In this document: piece by piece, positions 47,889 through 56,321 of the stretch | Numbering within the stretch: position 1 is the first letter of the stretch | Layout of the letters: each line of letters opens with the position of its first letter | Source of the DNA: Myroides profundi | Lineage (GTDB): Bacteria; Bacteroidota; Bacteroidia; Flavobacteriales; Flavobacteriaceae | Length of the DNA: 64,000 nucleotides | Reading direction: 5' to 3' | Assembly: GCF_000833025.1 (NCBI RefSeq) | Contig: NZ_CP010817.1 | Location: 1,922,001 to 1,986,000 of the forward strand | The notes under the pieces: model-generated | Seen by the model: the letters and a program-made list of their open reading frames with translations, nothing else | Told to the model about the DNA's origin: nothing | Databases searched by the model: none | Program-made: the position numbers and the translations under genes

Positions 47889-48326
47889 ATGTTAAAAGAC
47901 ACTGCTACATTAGAAGTAAAGTATAAGAGATTTATAAAGAGAATCTGTGAGACCGAAATAATCTATGCTTTAAAAGAACCTCGTGGTTTTGCTTTCTTAT
48001 ATTCTAATGATTTTGAAGACGAAGAGGGGGAAGAGGCTTTACTATTATGCTTTTGGTCAGCGAATGCTTATGCAAATGCATGTAGACAAGAAGGGTGGGC
48101 TAATCATGAAATAGTCGAAATACCATTAGATTTATTCTTAAAGAATTGGGCGATAGGTATGAAAAGAGATTCTAATTATGCAGGAATAGAATGCGATAGT
48201 AACCTATTCTGTATTGAGAAAGATCCTATTCGGTTAGCCCTAGATATCTTAGATGAATTGGTTAACCAAGAGAAACTAGAAAGATTTGTTGAATATGCCA
48301 AAATATATAATGAATACTTATCCTAA
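47889..48326 (+). CDS. DUF2750 protein
   Basis: A 145-residue cytosolic protein with the DUF2750 pattern: an N-terminal helix, LLCFWSANAYANACRQEGWANHEIVEIPLDLFLKNW (positions ~56-91), GIECDSNLFCIEKDPIRLA and a closing helix. DUF2750 is uncharacterised but is frequent near immunity genes. Own terminator. Confidence 0.82.
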   Translation: MLKDTATLEVKYKRFIKRICETEIIYALKEPRGFAFLYSNDFEDEEGEEALLLCFWSANAYANACRQEGWANHEIVEIPLDLFLKNWAIGMKRDSNYAGIECDSNLFCIEKDPIRLALDILDELVNQEKLERFVEYAKIYNEYLS

Positions 48327-48406
48327 GTAATTAAATACTAAGATCAGACTCTTATTCTTAGTTCGATGAAGTCTCTTGACTTTGAGGTATTCGAAGTGTT
48401 TAATAG

Positions 48407-48436
48407 AAAAGCCCGTCTGTGAAGATGGGCTTTTTC
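48407..48436 (+). terminator. Rho-independent terminator
   Basis: 12-bp stem with one U-G (48407-48418 with 48423-48434), GTGA loop, T run. Confidence 0.85.
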
Positions 48437-48515
48437 TTGTTTTTGAGGGTAGTAAGAAAAGTGGTATATTTAAAATCAATGTATTAGGTGATGTAGGTAA
48501 AATAACTATCTGGCT

Positions 48516-49079
48516 ATGAATAACTATAAGATGAACTATCAACAACGAGAATCTATACGCTTAAAAGGGTATGATTATGCATCTGAGGGATTATACTTTA
48601 TCACGCTATGTGTACAGGATAGGGAGAATATCTTCGGATCTATCAAAGATGGGGTATTAACATTGAATGAGATAGGTGAGATCGCAAGGGATGAATGGCT
48701 GAATACAGCAAATGTGAGAGATAATGTGATTTTGCATGAGTTTATCATTATGCCTAATCATATGCATGCGATAATCGAGATTGTGAAGAATAAAACAAAG
48801 ACAGGTGATAATAAAGGATTTAAATCTCCGTCTCAAACGATCGGGGCTATCGTCAGAGGTTATAAAATAGCCACAATAAAAAGAATAAAAGCAGGGACGA
48901 ATTGCAATTCGTTTTGTGTGGGCGAATTGCAATTCGCCCCAACGCCCCCAACCGCCCGTACCATCTGGCAGAGAAATTACTATGAGCATATTATAAGAGA
49001 CGAGAGAAGTTATCAGTATATATCGAATTATATCATCACCAACCCTGAACGATGGCACGATGATAAATTTCACAGGTAG
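48516..49079 (+). CDS. REP-associated tyrosine transposase (RAYT)
   Basis: A 187-residue Y1 (IS200/IS605-like) transposase of the RAYT group: YFITLCVQDRENIF (about 28-41), the HUH motif MPNHMHAII (about 75-83) and a C-terminal helix with the catalytic Tyr in YQYISNYIITNPERW. RAYTs are single-copy domesticated transposases that act on REP palindromes. Here the REP itself is present inside the frame (48897-48940), encoding an extra CNSFCVGELQFAPTPP stretch between the two halves, and again right at the stop codon. Frame is intact, so the protein may still be made. ATG 48531 is an alternative start. Confidence 0.88.
   Translation: MNNYKMNYQQRESIRLKGYDYASEGLYFITLCVQDRENIFGSIKDGVLTLNEIGEIARDEWLNTANVRDNVILHEFIIMPNHMHAIIEIVKNKTKTGDNKGFKSPSQTIGAIVRGYKIATIKRIKAGTNCNSFCVGELQFAPTPPTARTIWQRNYYEHIIRDERSYQYISNYIITNPERWHDDKFHR
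48897..48940. repeat. REP palindromes inside the RAYT gene
   Basis: ACGAATTGCAATTCGT (48897-48912) and GGGCGAATTGCAATTCGCCC (48920-48939) are perfect palindromes lying in the RAYT reading frame. The 27 bases 48914-48940 are identical to 49166-49192 downstream. Confidence 0.85.
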
Positions 49080-49195
49080 GGGCGAATTGCAATTCGCCTG
49101 TTTATAATGGACAAACAATATGCCGTATAATGTTTGGGACAAACAATTCACTATGCGGGCATTCGTTGTGTGGGCGAATTGCAATTCGCCCCTAC
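49076..49195. repeat. BIME-like pair of REPs behind the RAYT gene
   Basis: Two 23-base units in inverted orientation (49076-49098 and 49173-49195), each GTAGG plus the palindrome GGCGAATTGCAATTCGCC. The RAYT stop codon TAG (49077-49079) is part of the first unit. 49196-49311 holds nothing else I recognise. Confidence 0.85.
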
Positions 49196-49311
49196 CGCAT
49201 CCTTTACGGGTTTCCTCTTGTAGGGTTGAGGGGGGGACATAGTATATTATACAAATGAAATAAATTAAGAATAAACGATCATTTTTTATGGAAGTAGAAG
49301 TATAAATATAC

Positions 49312-49345
49312 AACAATGCCTATTCATCGAGGAATAGGCGTTGTT
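49312..49345 (-). terminator. Terminator-like hairpin for the minus-strand operon
   Basis: 14-bp stem with one G-U (49312-49325 with 49332-49345), 6-nt loop, T-rich on the minus-strand exit side. Confidence 0.7.
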
Positions 49346-49357
49346 ATATATAATTAG

Positions 49358-49645
49358 TTACCTTAACACAAAGATCAAAAAGAAGTTAATCACTAAACAT
49401 TTTAAGGATAAAAAGGTAAAGGATTGTATTGAGAACTTTCTATTAATCATGGTCGCTACTACTAAGACAGGTAGGATAAATAAGGCATATAGCATCGGGG
49501 TATATGCTTCTTCATAGATCCATTGAAAGGTCTCAGAAGTATTCGTTCCGATAACGTATAAGCTACGCATGATCCATAGAATCAGATTAATGGTGCACAA
49601 TAGAAATAAACTTATATCTATAGTTTTGATCCAAATCATTTTCAT
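49358..49645 (-). CDS. Small membrane protein of unknown function
   Basis: A 95-residue protein with three hydrophobic segments (about 8-30, 47-66 and 73-93). No family is recognised. It begins 25 bases after the M28 peptidase stop on the same strand and is followed by the hairpin at 49312, which supports a real, co-transcribed gene. Confidence 0.6.
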   Translation of the reverse strand: MKMIWIKTIDISLFLLCTINLILWIMRSLYVIGTNTSETFQWIYEEAYTPMLYALFILPVLVVATMINRKFSIQSFTFLSLKCLVINFFLIFVLR

Positions 49646-49670
49646 ATCTAAAAGAGGTTTAGCATTATAT

Positions 49671-50687
49671 TTAGTCTAAACGAGGTTTGTGCTCTGCATT
49701 TAGAATAGTCCACGCTGTGGCAAAAGCTAATTGTGTGCGTTTTTTCATTAATTCAAACTCTATTTTGTCATAGGTATCCGTCGGTTGATGATAGTCAGCA
49801 TGTGTTCCGTTAAAGTAGAACATAGCAGGGATATTGTGCTTTGCGAAACTGTAATGGTCAGAACGATAGTAAATTTGTTCAGGATGATTGACATCATTAT
49901 AAGTATAATCAAGATCGATATTGACTGAGTTTGCATTTGATTGCTCAGACATTTGATGTAATTCTTTACTCAACCTATCAGCGCCTACTACATAAATATA
50001 GTCCCCATCTTTTTTATATTTATTACTTGTTCGCCCGATCATATCGATATTAATATTAGCTACGATATTTTCTAATGGTATAATAGGGTTTTGAACATAG
50101 TACTCAGACCCAAATAGTCCAAATTCTTCTCCTGTTACATGTAAGAATAGAATAGATCTTTTAGGTTTTATTCCTTTGCTTTCAAGGTCTTTAAATACAC
50201 GAGCTAACTCCATTACAGCTACTGTACCTGAGCCATTGTCATCAGCACCATAGTAGATTTTGTCAAGTAATATTCCCATATGGTCAAAGTGAGCTGAGAT
50301 GACTAGTACTTCTTCAGGTTTTTCACTTCCTTCTATAAAAGCCATAATATTCTCGCTATCCTTTAATCTCATCATGCTATTTCTCATAAAAGCACTAGGA
50401 ACAGGCTGTAGGTAACCATCTGCTTGTTTAGGATACGCTATATTTCTCTTCTTATAAAAGTTGGTAATAAATTCAGTTGCTTTTTTTTGTCCAGGTTCTC
50501 CTGTTCTTCTTCCTTCAAAATCTTCTGAGGCTAATACTTTTAGGTTTACAGCCATAGAGTCAGCAGATATTTCTTGCCAATAAGTAGAAGAAACTGTTTG
50601 GTTGTTTGAAATAGAACTAGTTGTTTTACAGCTAGTCATTGAGATACTAAGTGCTAATAGGCTAGCAGCTAATATAATTTTATTCAT
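49671..50687 (-). CDS. M28-family zinc aminopeptidase, lipoprotein
   Basis: A 338-residue lipoprotein (MTSC, Cys20). M28 metal and catalytic sites are all seen: SAHFDH, GADDNGSG, the general-base TGEEFGLFGSEYY, NIDMIGR and the final zinc His in HADYHQPTDTYDKI. It should remove N-terminal amino acids from peptides at the cell envelope. It is the first gene of a two-gene minus-strand unit. Confidence 0.93.
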   Translation of the reverse strand: MNKIILAASLLALSISMTSCKTTSSISNNQTVSSTYWQEISADSMAVNLKVLASEDFEGRRTGEPGQKKATEFITNFYKKRNIAYPKQADGYLQPVPSAFMRNSMMRLKDSENIMAFIEGSEKPEEVLVISAHFDHMGILLDKIYYGADDNGSGTVAVMELARVFKDLESKGIKPKRSILFLHVTGEEFGLFGSEYYVQNPIIPLENIVANINIDMIGRTSNKYKKDGDYIYVVGADRLSKELHQMSEQSNANSVNIDLDYTYNDVNHPEQIYYRSDHYSFAKHNIPAMFYFNGTHADYHQPTDTYDKIEFELMKKRTQLAFATAWTILNAEHKPRLD

Positions 50688-50742
50688 GAGTGAGTCTTAA
50701 AGTGTTTGGGGTAAAGATAAGAAGAATTAGCATGTTTTGCTT

Positions 50743-50840
50743 GGTTTACAGTTGATGGTTTACAGTTGATGGTTTACAGTTGATGGTTTACAGTTGATGG
50801 TTTACAGTTGATGGTTTACAGTTGATGGTTTACAGTTGAC
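50743..50840. repeat. Seven tandem copies of a 14-bp unit
   Basis: GGTTTACAGTTGAT repeated seven times without spacer (7 x 14 = 98 bp); only the last copy differs (GAC end). It lies between the divergent M28 and SDR genes. Confidence 0.95.
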
Positions 50841-50944
50841 GGGAGGTGTGGTGGTTCTTTGGGGAATAGAAAAAGAAAACAACAAAGCGACAGTAAGCAT
50901 TCTTCATTGAATATTTTTATCTTTGTTCTAAATCAAGAAATACA

Positions 50945-51754
50945 ATGAGTAAAATCGTTTTTATTACAGGAGGATCTTCTGGTATAGGTAGGAGTGTAGG
51001 AGAATATTTGACCCAACATGGGTGTAAAGTATATGGAACAAGTAGAAATCCTGAGAGAGTAGTAGATTCAAAAATTCCTTTAGTACGCTTAGATGTACGC
51101 GATACGGCTAGTATTCAATCTGCTATAGAAGAAGTCATTGCGATAGAAGGAAAAATAGATGTATTAATCAATAATGCTGGTGTAGGAATCACGGGACCAA
51201 TAGAAGAAATCCCTGCTGATCAAATCTTAAATAACTTCCAAACGAATGTATTCGGACCGATTGAAGTCATGAAAGCTGTATTGCCTCATATGCGCGCTAG
51301 AAAAGAAGGTTTAATCATTAATGTTACTTCGATAGCAGGATATATGGGATTGCCATTTAGAGGGATCTATTCTTCTTCTAAAGGAGCTTTAGAGTTAATT
51401 ACAGAAGCTATGCGAATGGAGTTAAAGCCATTTAATGTAGAAGTGACTAATGTAGCACCAGGTGATTTTGCAACTAATATTGCGGCAGGGCGCTATCATG
51501 CTCCTGTATTAGACAATTCGGCTTATAAAGAAGTTTACCAAATGTCATTAGATATGATGGATGAGCATGTAGACAGTGGTGGAGATCCAATAGAGATGGC
51601 TAAAGCTATTCACAAAGTGATCAATACATCTAAGCCAAAAGTGAGGTATAAAGTAGGGGAGCCTTTGCAGAAATTCTCATTAATCCTCAAAAAAATATTA
51701 CCTGGGAAGGTGTATGAGAAGATGCTGATGAATCACTACAAGATTAAAGGCTAA
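50945..51754 (+). CDS. Short-chain dehydrogenase/reductase
   Basis: A 269-residue classical SDR: NAD(P)-binding TGGSSGIGRS (about residues 7-16), LDVRD, NNAGVG (about 75-80), catalytic Ser in NVTSIAG and YSSSKGALE (Tyr-xxx-Lys, about 139-147). A helical C-terminal extension (QKFSLILKKILPGKVYEKML) is like that of lipid- or retinol-type SDRs. The substrate is unknown. TATCTTTG at 50918-50925 may be its -7 box. Confidence 0.9.
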   Translation: MSKIVFITGGSSGIGRSVGEYLTQHGCKVYGTSRNPERVVDSKIPLVRLDVRDTASIQSAIEEVIAIEGKIDVLINNAGVGITGPIEEIPADQILNNFQTNVFGPIEVMKAVLPHMRARKEGLIINVTSIAGYMGLPFRGIYSSSKGALELITEAMRMELKPFNVEVTNVAPGDFATNIAAGRYHAPVLDNSAYKEVYQMSLDMMDEHVDSGGDPIEMAKAIHKVINTSKPKVRYKVGEPLQKFSLILKKILPGKVYEKMLMNHYKIKG

Positions 51755-51901
51755 TAAAGGGAAAATCATTACTATTTGGGACTCAGTGAATAGGGATTAG
51801 AGGTATAAGTATTGTTAGAAAAACTCTCTAAGAATCGCTCTAGTGATGAATATATATCGTACTTTTGGGTTACAACATAACATAATATAATAATATAGAT
51901 T

Positions 51902-52558
51902 ATGAAGTTTTTTATTGACACAGCTAATTTGGATCAAATTAGAGAAGCTGAGGCACTGGGGGTATTAGATGGTGTTACCACTAACCCTTCTTTAATGGCT
52001 AAAGAAGGAATCACAGGAGCTGAAAACATTTTAAATCATTACAAAGCTATCTGTGAGATAGTAGAAGGTGATGTAAGTGCAGAGGTTATTTCTGTAGATT
52101 ACGAAGGGATGATTAAAGAAGGTGAGCAACTAGCTGCACTTAATCCTCAGATCGTAGTAAAATTACCAATGACTAAAGAAGGAGTAAAAGCATGTAAGTA
52201 CTTTTCTTCTAAAGGAATCAAAACTAATGTAACATTAGTATTCTCTGCAGGGCAAGCTTTATTAGCGGCTAAAGCAGGTGCTACTTATGTGTCTCCATTC
52301 ATTGGAAGATTAGATGATATCTCTACTGATGGTCTAATATTAATCGAAGATATTCGTCTTATCTATGATAACTACGGATTTGAAACACAAATCTTAGCTG
52401 CGTCTGTACGCCATACTATGCACATCGTAAACTGTGCTAAGTTAGGTGCGGATGTAATGACAGGACCTTTAAGTGCTATCACAGGTCTTTTAAAACACCC
52501 ATTAACTGATAATGGATTAGCTCAGTTCTTAGCTGACTACGCTAAAGGAAATAAATAA
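51902..52558 (+). CDS. fsa: Fructose-6-phosphate aldolase / small transaldolase
   Basis: A 218-residue TIM-barrel protein of the short transaldolase/FSA family: [29 protein letters not shown] (about 25-37), Schiff-base Lys in [10 protein letters not shown] (near residue 86), [23 protein letters not shown] and a late [13 protein letters not shown]. Members act either as transaldolase in the pentose phosphate pathway or as fructose-6-phosphate aldolase; sequence alone does not settle which. Strong codon bias. Single gene. Confidence 0.93.
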   Translation: MKFFIDTANLDQIREAEALGVLDGVTTNPSLMAKEGITGAENILNHYKAICEIVEGDVSAEVISVDYEGMIKEGEQLAALNPQIVVKLPMTKEGVKACKYFSSKGIKTNVTLVFSAGQALLAAKAGATYVSPFIGRLDDISTDGLILIEDIRLIYDNYGFETQILAASVRHTMHIVNCAKLGADVMTGPLSAITGLLKHPLTDNGLAQFLADYAKGNK

Positions 52559-52600
52559 GAAGAAAATTCTTATACACATATTACAAACTACAAACAAAGA

Positions 52601-52628
52601 AAAAGGCTACCGTAAGGTGGCTTTTTTT
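52601..52628 (+). terminator. Rho-independent terminator after fsa
   Basis: AAAAGGCTACC (52601-52611), GTAA loop, GGTGGCTTTTTTT (52616-52628) with G-U pairs. Confidence 0.85.
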
Positions 52629-52653
52629 GATTGGTATAAGGGTGCTAATTATG

Positions 52654-52860
52654 TCAATTAAAATACTTATCTAACTGAGCCACTGGACTTGTAATAAACT
52701 CTTCGAAAGTACATATGTCTGTAAGCTCTTGGTGTTCCATATCATAATAAGCTATTTTCTTAGTCTTTGGATTCCAAACGATATTTACATCAGTATAATC
52801 ACCAGTTTGTTTAGAAAGCCGAAGTAGTTTCTGCCTTCCAAATTTAAACGGAACTGTCTC
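52654..52860 (-). pseudogene. 3' fragment of the ankyrin-repeat gene
   Basis: These bases encode 68 residues nearly identical to the last part of the ankyrin gene at 54157-55221 (from ETVPFKFGRQKLLRLSKQTG to the end, with a different last few residues). The first codon after the break is preceded directly by an in-frame TGA (minus strand, 52863-52861), and no start codon exists. The copy therefore is a decayed or truncated duplicate, about 1.5 kb from the full gene and in the same direction. Confidence 0.85.
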
Positions 52861-52896
52861 TCAACTACGTAATAGAATAACTTATGTTTAAGTTAT

Positions 52897-53400
52897 TTAA
52901 TTAATATATTTAACCATTTCTTCTTTGATTCTATCGTATTCTTCTTGAGTAATGATTTGTAAGTCCAGCAACTCTTTCTTTTCTTTAAGTTTATTTATAG
53001 CTTGTTCTTTTGTTAGTCGCCCTTTAGGGTTTATGATTTCTCCTGTACTTAATGCATTTTCATAGTCTATATCAATAGAATATTGTCCAAAACTTTTAGA
53101 TCTTAACCAAATAGAAATACCCGTCTTTTCTTTTCCATGTGATTGTATTTTAGTAGGAATATATTTTTTACCTTCATAACCTACATACATTTTTTCTCCA
53201 TTTTGATTTATAAACCTAAAACCATCCGCATCAAGAGATCTTCCTATAATCAGTGTATCACCAACTTTAATAAGGTCACCATTTTTAGAAATATATTCAG
53301 TAAATGTTTCTTTTCCCTTTCGTATTTTACCATAATCGGCAGTTTGAGCAAAAAATGTTGTAGAGTTTAGTAATACTATTATTGAAAAAAGTTTTTTCAT
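52897..53400 (-). CDS. Exported SHOCT-like protein
   Basis: A 167-residue protein with a signal peptide (MKKLFSIIVLL ... FFAQ, residues 1-19), a beta-rich middle and a C-terminal SHOCT-type helix pair (KKELLDLQIITQEEYDRIKEEM, positions ~139-160; the ELLDxGIITxEEF-like pattern). SHOCT tails are thought to be oligomerisation modules. I start at ATG 53400; the longer frame (53430) puts ten residues before the signal. Role unknown. Confidence 0.75.
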   Translation of the reverse strand: MKKLFSIIVLLNSTTFFAQTADYGKIRKGKETFTEYISKNGDLIKVGDTLIIGRSLDADGFRFINQNGEKMYVGYEGKKYIPTKIQSHGKEKTGISIWLRSKSFGQYSIDIDYENALSTGEIINPKGRLTKEQAINKLKEKKELLDLQIITQEEYDRIKEEMVKYIN

Positions 53401-53460
53401 ATTTGGTATGTTTTGTTTTTTTAATTGCATTAAAGATAGTCTTTATTGAGTCATAAAAAA

Positions 53461-53524
53461 AATATTATAAACATCCCTACTAATAGGGATTGTGTATTCT
53501 TATTAATCTCTTTAATATTGTTAT
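53461..53524 (+). promoter_or_regulatory. Conserved 64-bp upstream element, copy 1
   Basis: 53 of 64 bases match 56941-57004. It holds the hairpin-capable ATCCCTACTAATAGGGAT (7-bp arms, CTAA loop) and ATCTCTTTAATATTGTTA. It begins exactly 88 bases before the ATG at 53549. It may be an operator/promoter pair. Confidence 0.55.
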
Positions 53525-53548
53525 TTAATGGTGTAAAACAGAAAACTT

Positions 53549-54127
53549 ATGGATTTAGATCAAATGTACGAAGCCTATGGTAACATCAGGCAGATAAAAA
53601 CATGTATTAATAGAGCAAGAAAAGGAGTTAATTTTAACTCTACAGTGTCTCTATCTAACTTATCTGATTTGGCCTATTGGTTATATATTGTACCAAATGA
53701 TTTGAAAATGTCATTAAGTGTATGTGATCAAATAAAAGAGGTTGTCTTTGCTCATAATTTTAATAAATGGGTATGGATAGAGAACCTAAGTCAATTAGGG
53801 GCTTTTATCAATGAGCAATTAGATAATAAAGAAGAAAGAGAGTTTTATGTACAGAAGGTGAAGTCTCCTTTATTGGCCATAGATGAAGACAGGGTAGAGG
53901 GGTACTTACGTACTAAACAAAGAGTGGTTAATGGCTCTCTTTTATACCATAAAGAAATAAGTAGAGCAGTCAAAGATAAAGACATAAAAGGAGAGATAGA
54001 ATGGCGAAAAGGACAAGTCGAGAAGCTTATTAATATCTATATTACTGGAGGATCAGAAGTATTTACTAATGAAGAACTGCTAAAAGAAATCACTTTAAGC
54101 ATAGATGAAATAAGAAGAAAACTATGA
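53549..54127 (+). CDS. Hypothetical protein
   Basis: A 192-residue cytosolic, mostly helical protein: N-terminal helices (about 1-65, with SDLAYWLYIVPN), then NFNKWVWIENLSQLGAFI and charged C-terminal helices. No family is recognised. It may be an immunity-type protein given its neighbours. It has its own copy of the 64-bp upstream element, shared only with the exported protein gene at 57029. Confidence 0.65.
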   Translation: MDLDQMYEAYGNIRQIKTCINRARKGVNFNSTVSLSNLSDLAYWLYIVPNDLKMSLSVCDQIKEVVFAHNFNKWVWIENLSQLGAFINEQLDNKEEREFYVQKVKSPLLAIDEDRVEGYLRTKQRVVNGSLLYHKEISRAVKDKDIKGEIEWRKGQVEKLINIYITGGSEVFTNEELLKEITLSIDEIRRKL

Positions 54128-54156
54128 GGCTAAAATAAGAAGAATATTTCCTTTTC

Positions 54157-55221
54157 CTAACAAAAACACTTATCTAACTGAGCTACTGGACTTGTAATAA
54201 ACTCTTCGAAAGTACATATATCTATAAGCTCTTGGTGTTCTATATCATAACAAGCTATTTTCTTAGTCTTTGGATTCCAAACGATATTTATATGACTATA
54301 ATCACCAGTTTGTTTAGAAAGGCGAAGTAGTTTCTGCCTTCCAAACTTGAACGGAACTGTCTCTAGTAAGGTAAAGAACTCAATATACTCAAAGTCTGAA
54401 TCAGGTAAGTCAATGCGTAAATTATCTCCTTGTAAGAACTCCAAAAGTACTTTAGGTAATTTAAAAGGTTTAAGTTCAGGGAGTTTATTGCTTAGATTAT
54501 GAAAATCTGTAGGTTCTATAGACTTAAAGTACTCCGCCATTTCACAATCTCCTTTCTCTAAAGCAATACTGTATGGACGCATACCATCTTTTTCAGCGAG
54601 CGTTACATCTGCACCGTGTTTGACAAGATATTTACACATCTGTAAGTCTACATATCTTGCAGCTACACATAGTGGAGTAGGCTTAAAAGGATACACCATA
54701 TCGGCTTTATTATAATTGATGTCAACGTTGTGAGAAATAAAGAAGTCTAATACTTTATAGTTGCGATCGCTAACTGCTTGACGAAATGCTAGACCACCGT
54801 ACTTCTCTACGGTATGTCCTAAATTGTGGATAATAGGTAAGTTATCATAAGATTTGCCATATAGCGCTTGTTCAAAAGCTTCGGATTTAAGGTGATTTAT
54901 TTCGTTTATTTTAGCACCATGAGTTAAGAGATAATTAATAATATCCGCCTTGCAATAACGTACAGCATTTAAAAAACTAGGACTACCTTTTACATTTAAG
55001 TTCACTCCTTTACTAATAAGCCATTTGACAGTATCAAAGTTCTCCATGATCAAAGCTAAATCTAAAGGAGACTCATCAATATATTTGCTTAATGAAATCT
55101 TCTTCTCAATATCCCAACCTTCAGTATAATACTGATCTAAGAAGGGAATATCTCCTGTTATAATTGCATTGACAATAGGCGGAACTGTTTTAAATGTTCC
55201 AATATCCTTTAAGCTTACCAT
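54157..55221 (-). CDS. Ankyrin-repeat protein
   Basis: A 354-residue cytosolic protein with about five to six ankyrin repeats (residues ~45-235; SPLDLALIMENFDTVKWLIS, YCKADIINYLLTHGAKIN, TPLCVAARYVDLQMCKYLVK, HGADVTLAEKDGMRPYSIAL). The C-terminal ~110 residues form a separate alpha/beta domain (PFKFGRQKLLRLSKQTGDYS) that is duplicated as a fragment at 52654. Ankyrin proteins bind other proteins. It is the last gene of a likely minus-strand operon headed by the J-domain group. Confidence 0.85.
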   Translation of the reverse strand: MVSLKDIGTFKTVPPIVNAIITGDIPFLDQYYTEGWDIEKKISLSKYIDESPLDLALIMENFDTVKWLISKGVNLNVKGSPSFLNAVRYCKADIINYLLTHGAKINEINHLKSEAFEQALYGKSYDNLPIIHNLGHTVEKYGGLAFRQAVSDRNYKVLDFFISHNVDINYNKADMVYPFKPTPLCVAARYVDLQMCKYLVKHGADVTLAEKDGMRPYSIALEKGDCEMAEYFKSIEPTDFHNLSNKLPELKPFKLPKVLLEFLQGDNLRIDLPDSDFEYIEFFTLLETVPFKFGRQKLLRLSKQTGDYSHINIVWNPKTKKIACYDIEHQELIDICTFEEFITSPVAQLDKCFC

Positions 55222-55252
55222 GACTTATGGTGTTTTAAGTATGAATAATATT

Positions 55253-55648
55253 TTAATAATCCGATATTTGTTTATCAATTAGATAAGTTTGATATAAGTT
55301 ATTGAAAAAACGAAATATACCATATAAATAAGAACCAATAATTAAGGATAAGGCTATTTTTAAAAATAAATAAATAACCCAGCCTATAAGAGGTAAAAAT
55401 AAAAAGAATTTACCAGTAAAATTATGTAGTACTTTCCAACCAGCTACAAAAGAAAAGCCAATATAAAAAGCCATAGCATAAAGTGATAATAGATTGCTCC
55501 ATGTAAAAGAGTCTTTTGAAGGGTAGGATGGTCTTGTTATCATAAAATATGCTAATAGAACACCAATTATTCCAGCGATTAACATATCTCTATTATCCTT
55601 TTTTAGACTTTCTTTTTTATCTAAAAGATTGTAATAATTTGCATTCAT
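55253..55648 (-). CDS. Membrane protein of the J-domain operon
   Basis: A 131-residue protein with four hydrophobic segments (about 23-40, 56-72, 82-103, 104-122) and charged ends. No family is recognised. It starts 7 bases after the J-domain gene and is the third gene of that set. Confidence 0.7.
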   Translation of the reverse strand: MNANYYNLLDKKESLKKDNRDMLIAGIIGVLLAYFMITRPSYPSKDSFTWSNLLSLYAMAFYIGFSFVAGWKVLHNFTGKFFLFLPLIGWVIYLFLKIALSLIIGSYLYGIFRFFNNLYQTYLIDKQISDY

Positions 55649-55655
55649 AGTCTTT

Positions 55656-56315
55656 TTATTTACTTATTTTGCGTTTTAAGACATAGCCAGTTTGTATATT
55701 ATCTCCATTCAGAACCTGAACCTTAAAGAAATACTTAGTAGCGCCTATACTATCTAAAGGTTGTCCTTCTGCTAATTCACTTATAGGATGTGTTTGACTA
55801 TCAGGAGAAGGATATAAGCTAGTTTTAGAAGTTGTTTTCCATTTTGTAGTTAATATATCTTTCGGTTTAGCTGTTACTTTTTCTATTCCGTAAGGGTTGA
55901 AGACAATGGCAATTAGTAAGGCAATTCCTGCTAGTTTTAAGATATTACTTAATGATAAAGCTCTTTTTGTTTTTCTATTTTTTAAATAGTCTAATTGCTC
56001 TTTTGAGTAGCCTATAAAATCAAATAGTTGATGACGTTTCTCAATCCATTTCTCAACATTTGGATTGACAATTACTCTTTTATGTTTATTGTTTTCTTTA
56101 GTAGAGTGTGTTGTATAGTTGTTATCGAAATCATTAGCAGAGAGAAGATTTTCATATGCTTGATTAATTTTTCTGAACATATTAGTAAAAAACTCATCAC
56201 CACCAGTTCTATCAGGATGGTATTGTTTTGCTAATTTTCTATAAGCTAGCTTAATTTCATCAAGAGAAGCATTTTCTTCAAGGCCTAATATAGTATATGA
56301 TTCTTTTTTATTCAT
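55656..56315 (-). CDS. Membrane-anchored J-domain protein with SH3-like end
   Basis: A 219-residue protein. Residues 5-65 are a J domain with the HPD motif (33-35), which stimulates DnaK-type Hsp70 ATPase. A central membrane segment (about 123-140) follows, and the last ~65 residues (SLYPSPDSQTHPISELAEGQ ... IQTGYVLKRKISK) look like an SH3-type cell-wall or periplasmic domain. So Hsp70 would be drawn to the membrane. The set of three short genes with 6- and 7-base gaps implies one operon. Confidence 0.85.
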   Translation of the reverse strand: MNKKESYTILGLEENASLDEIKLAYRKLAKQYHPDRTGGDEFFTNMFRKINQAYENLLSANDFDNNYTTHSTKENNKHKRVIVNPNVEKWIEKRHQLFDFIGYSKEQLDYLKNRKTKRALSLSNILKLAGIALLIAIVFNPYGIEKVTAKPKDILTTKWKTTSKTSLYPSPDSQTHPISELAEGQPLDSIGATKYFFKVQVLNGDNIQTGYVLKRKISK

Positions 56316-56321
56316 TTGCTT

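Noticed and set aside
48657..49316. 219-codon minus-strand frame across the RAYT gene
   Set aside because: Antisense shadow of the RAYT gene and its palindromes; the plus-strand product has the HUH and Tyr motifs.
50743..50840. Possible CRISPR-like array
   Set aside because: The units are directly adjacent without spacers; it is a plain tandem repeat and there are no cas genes.
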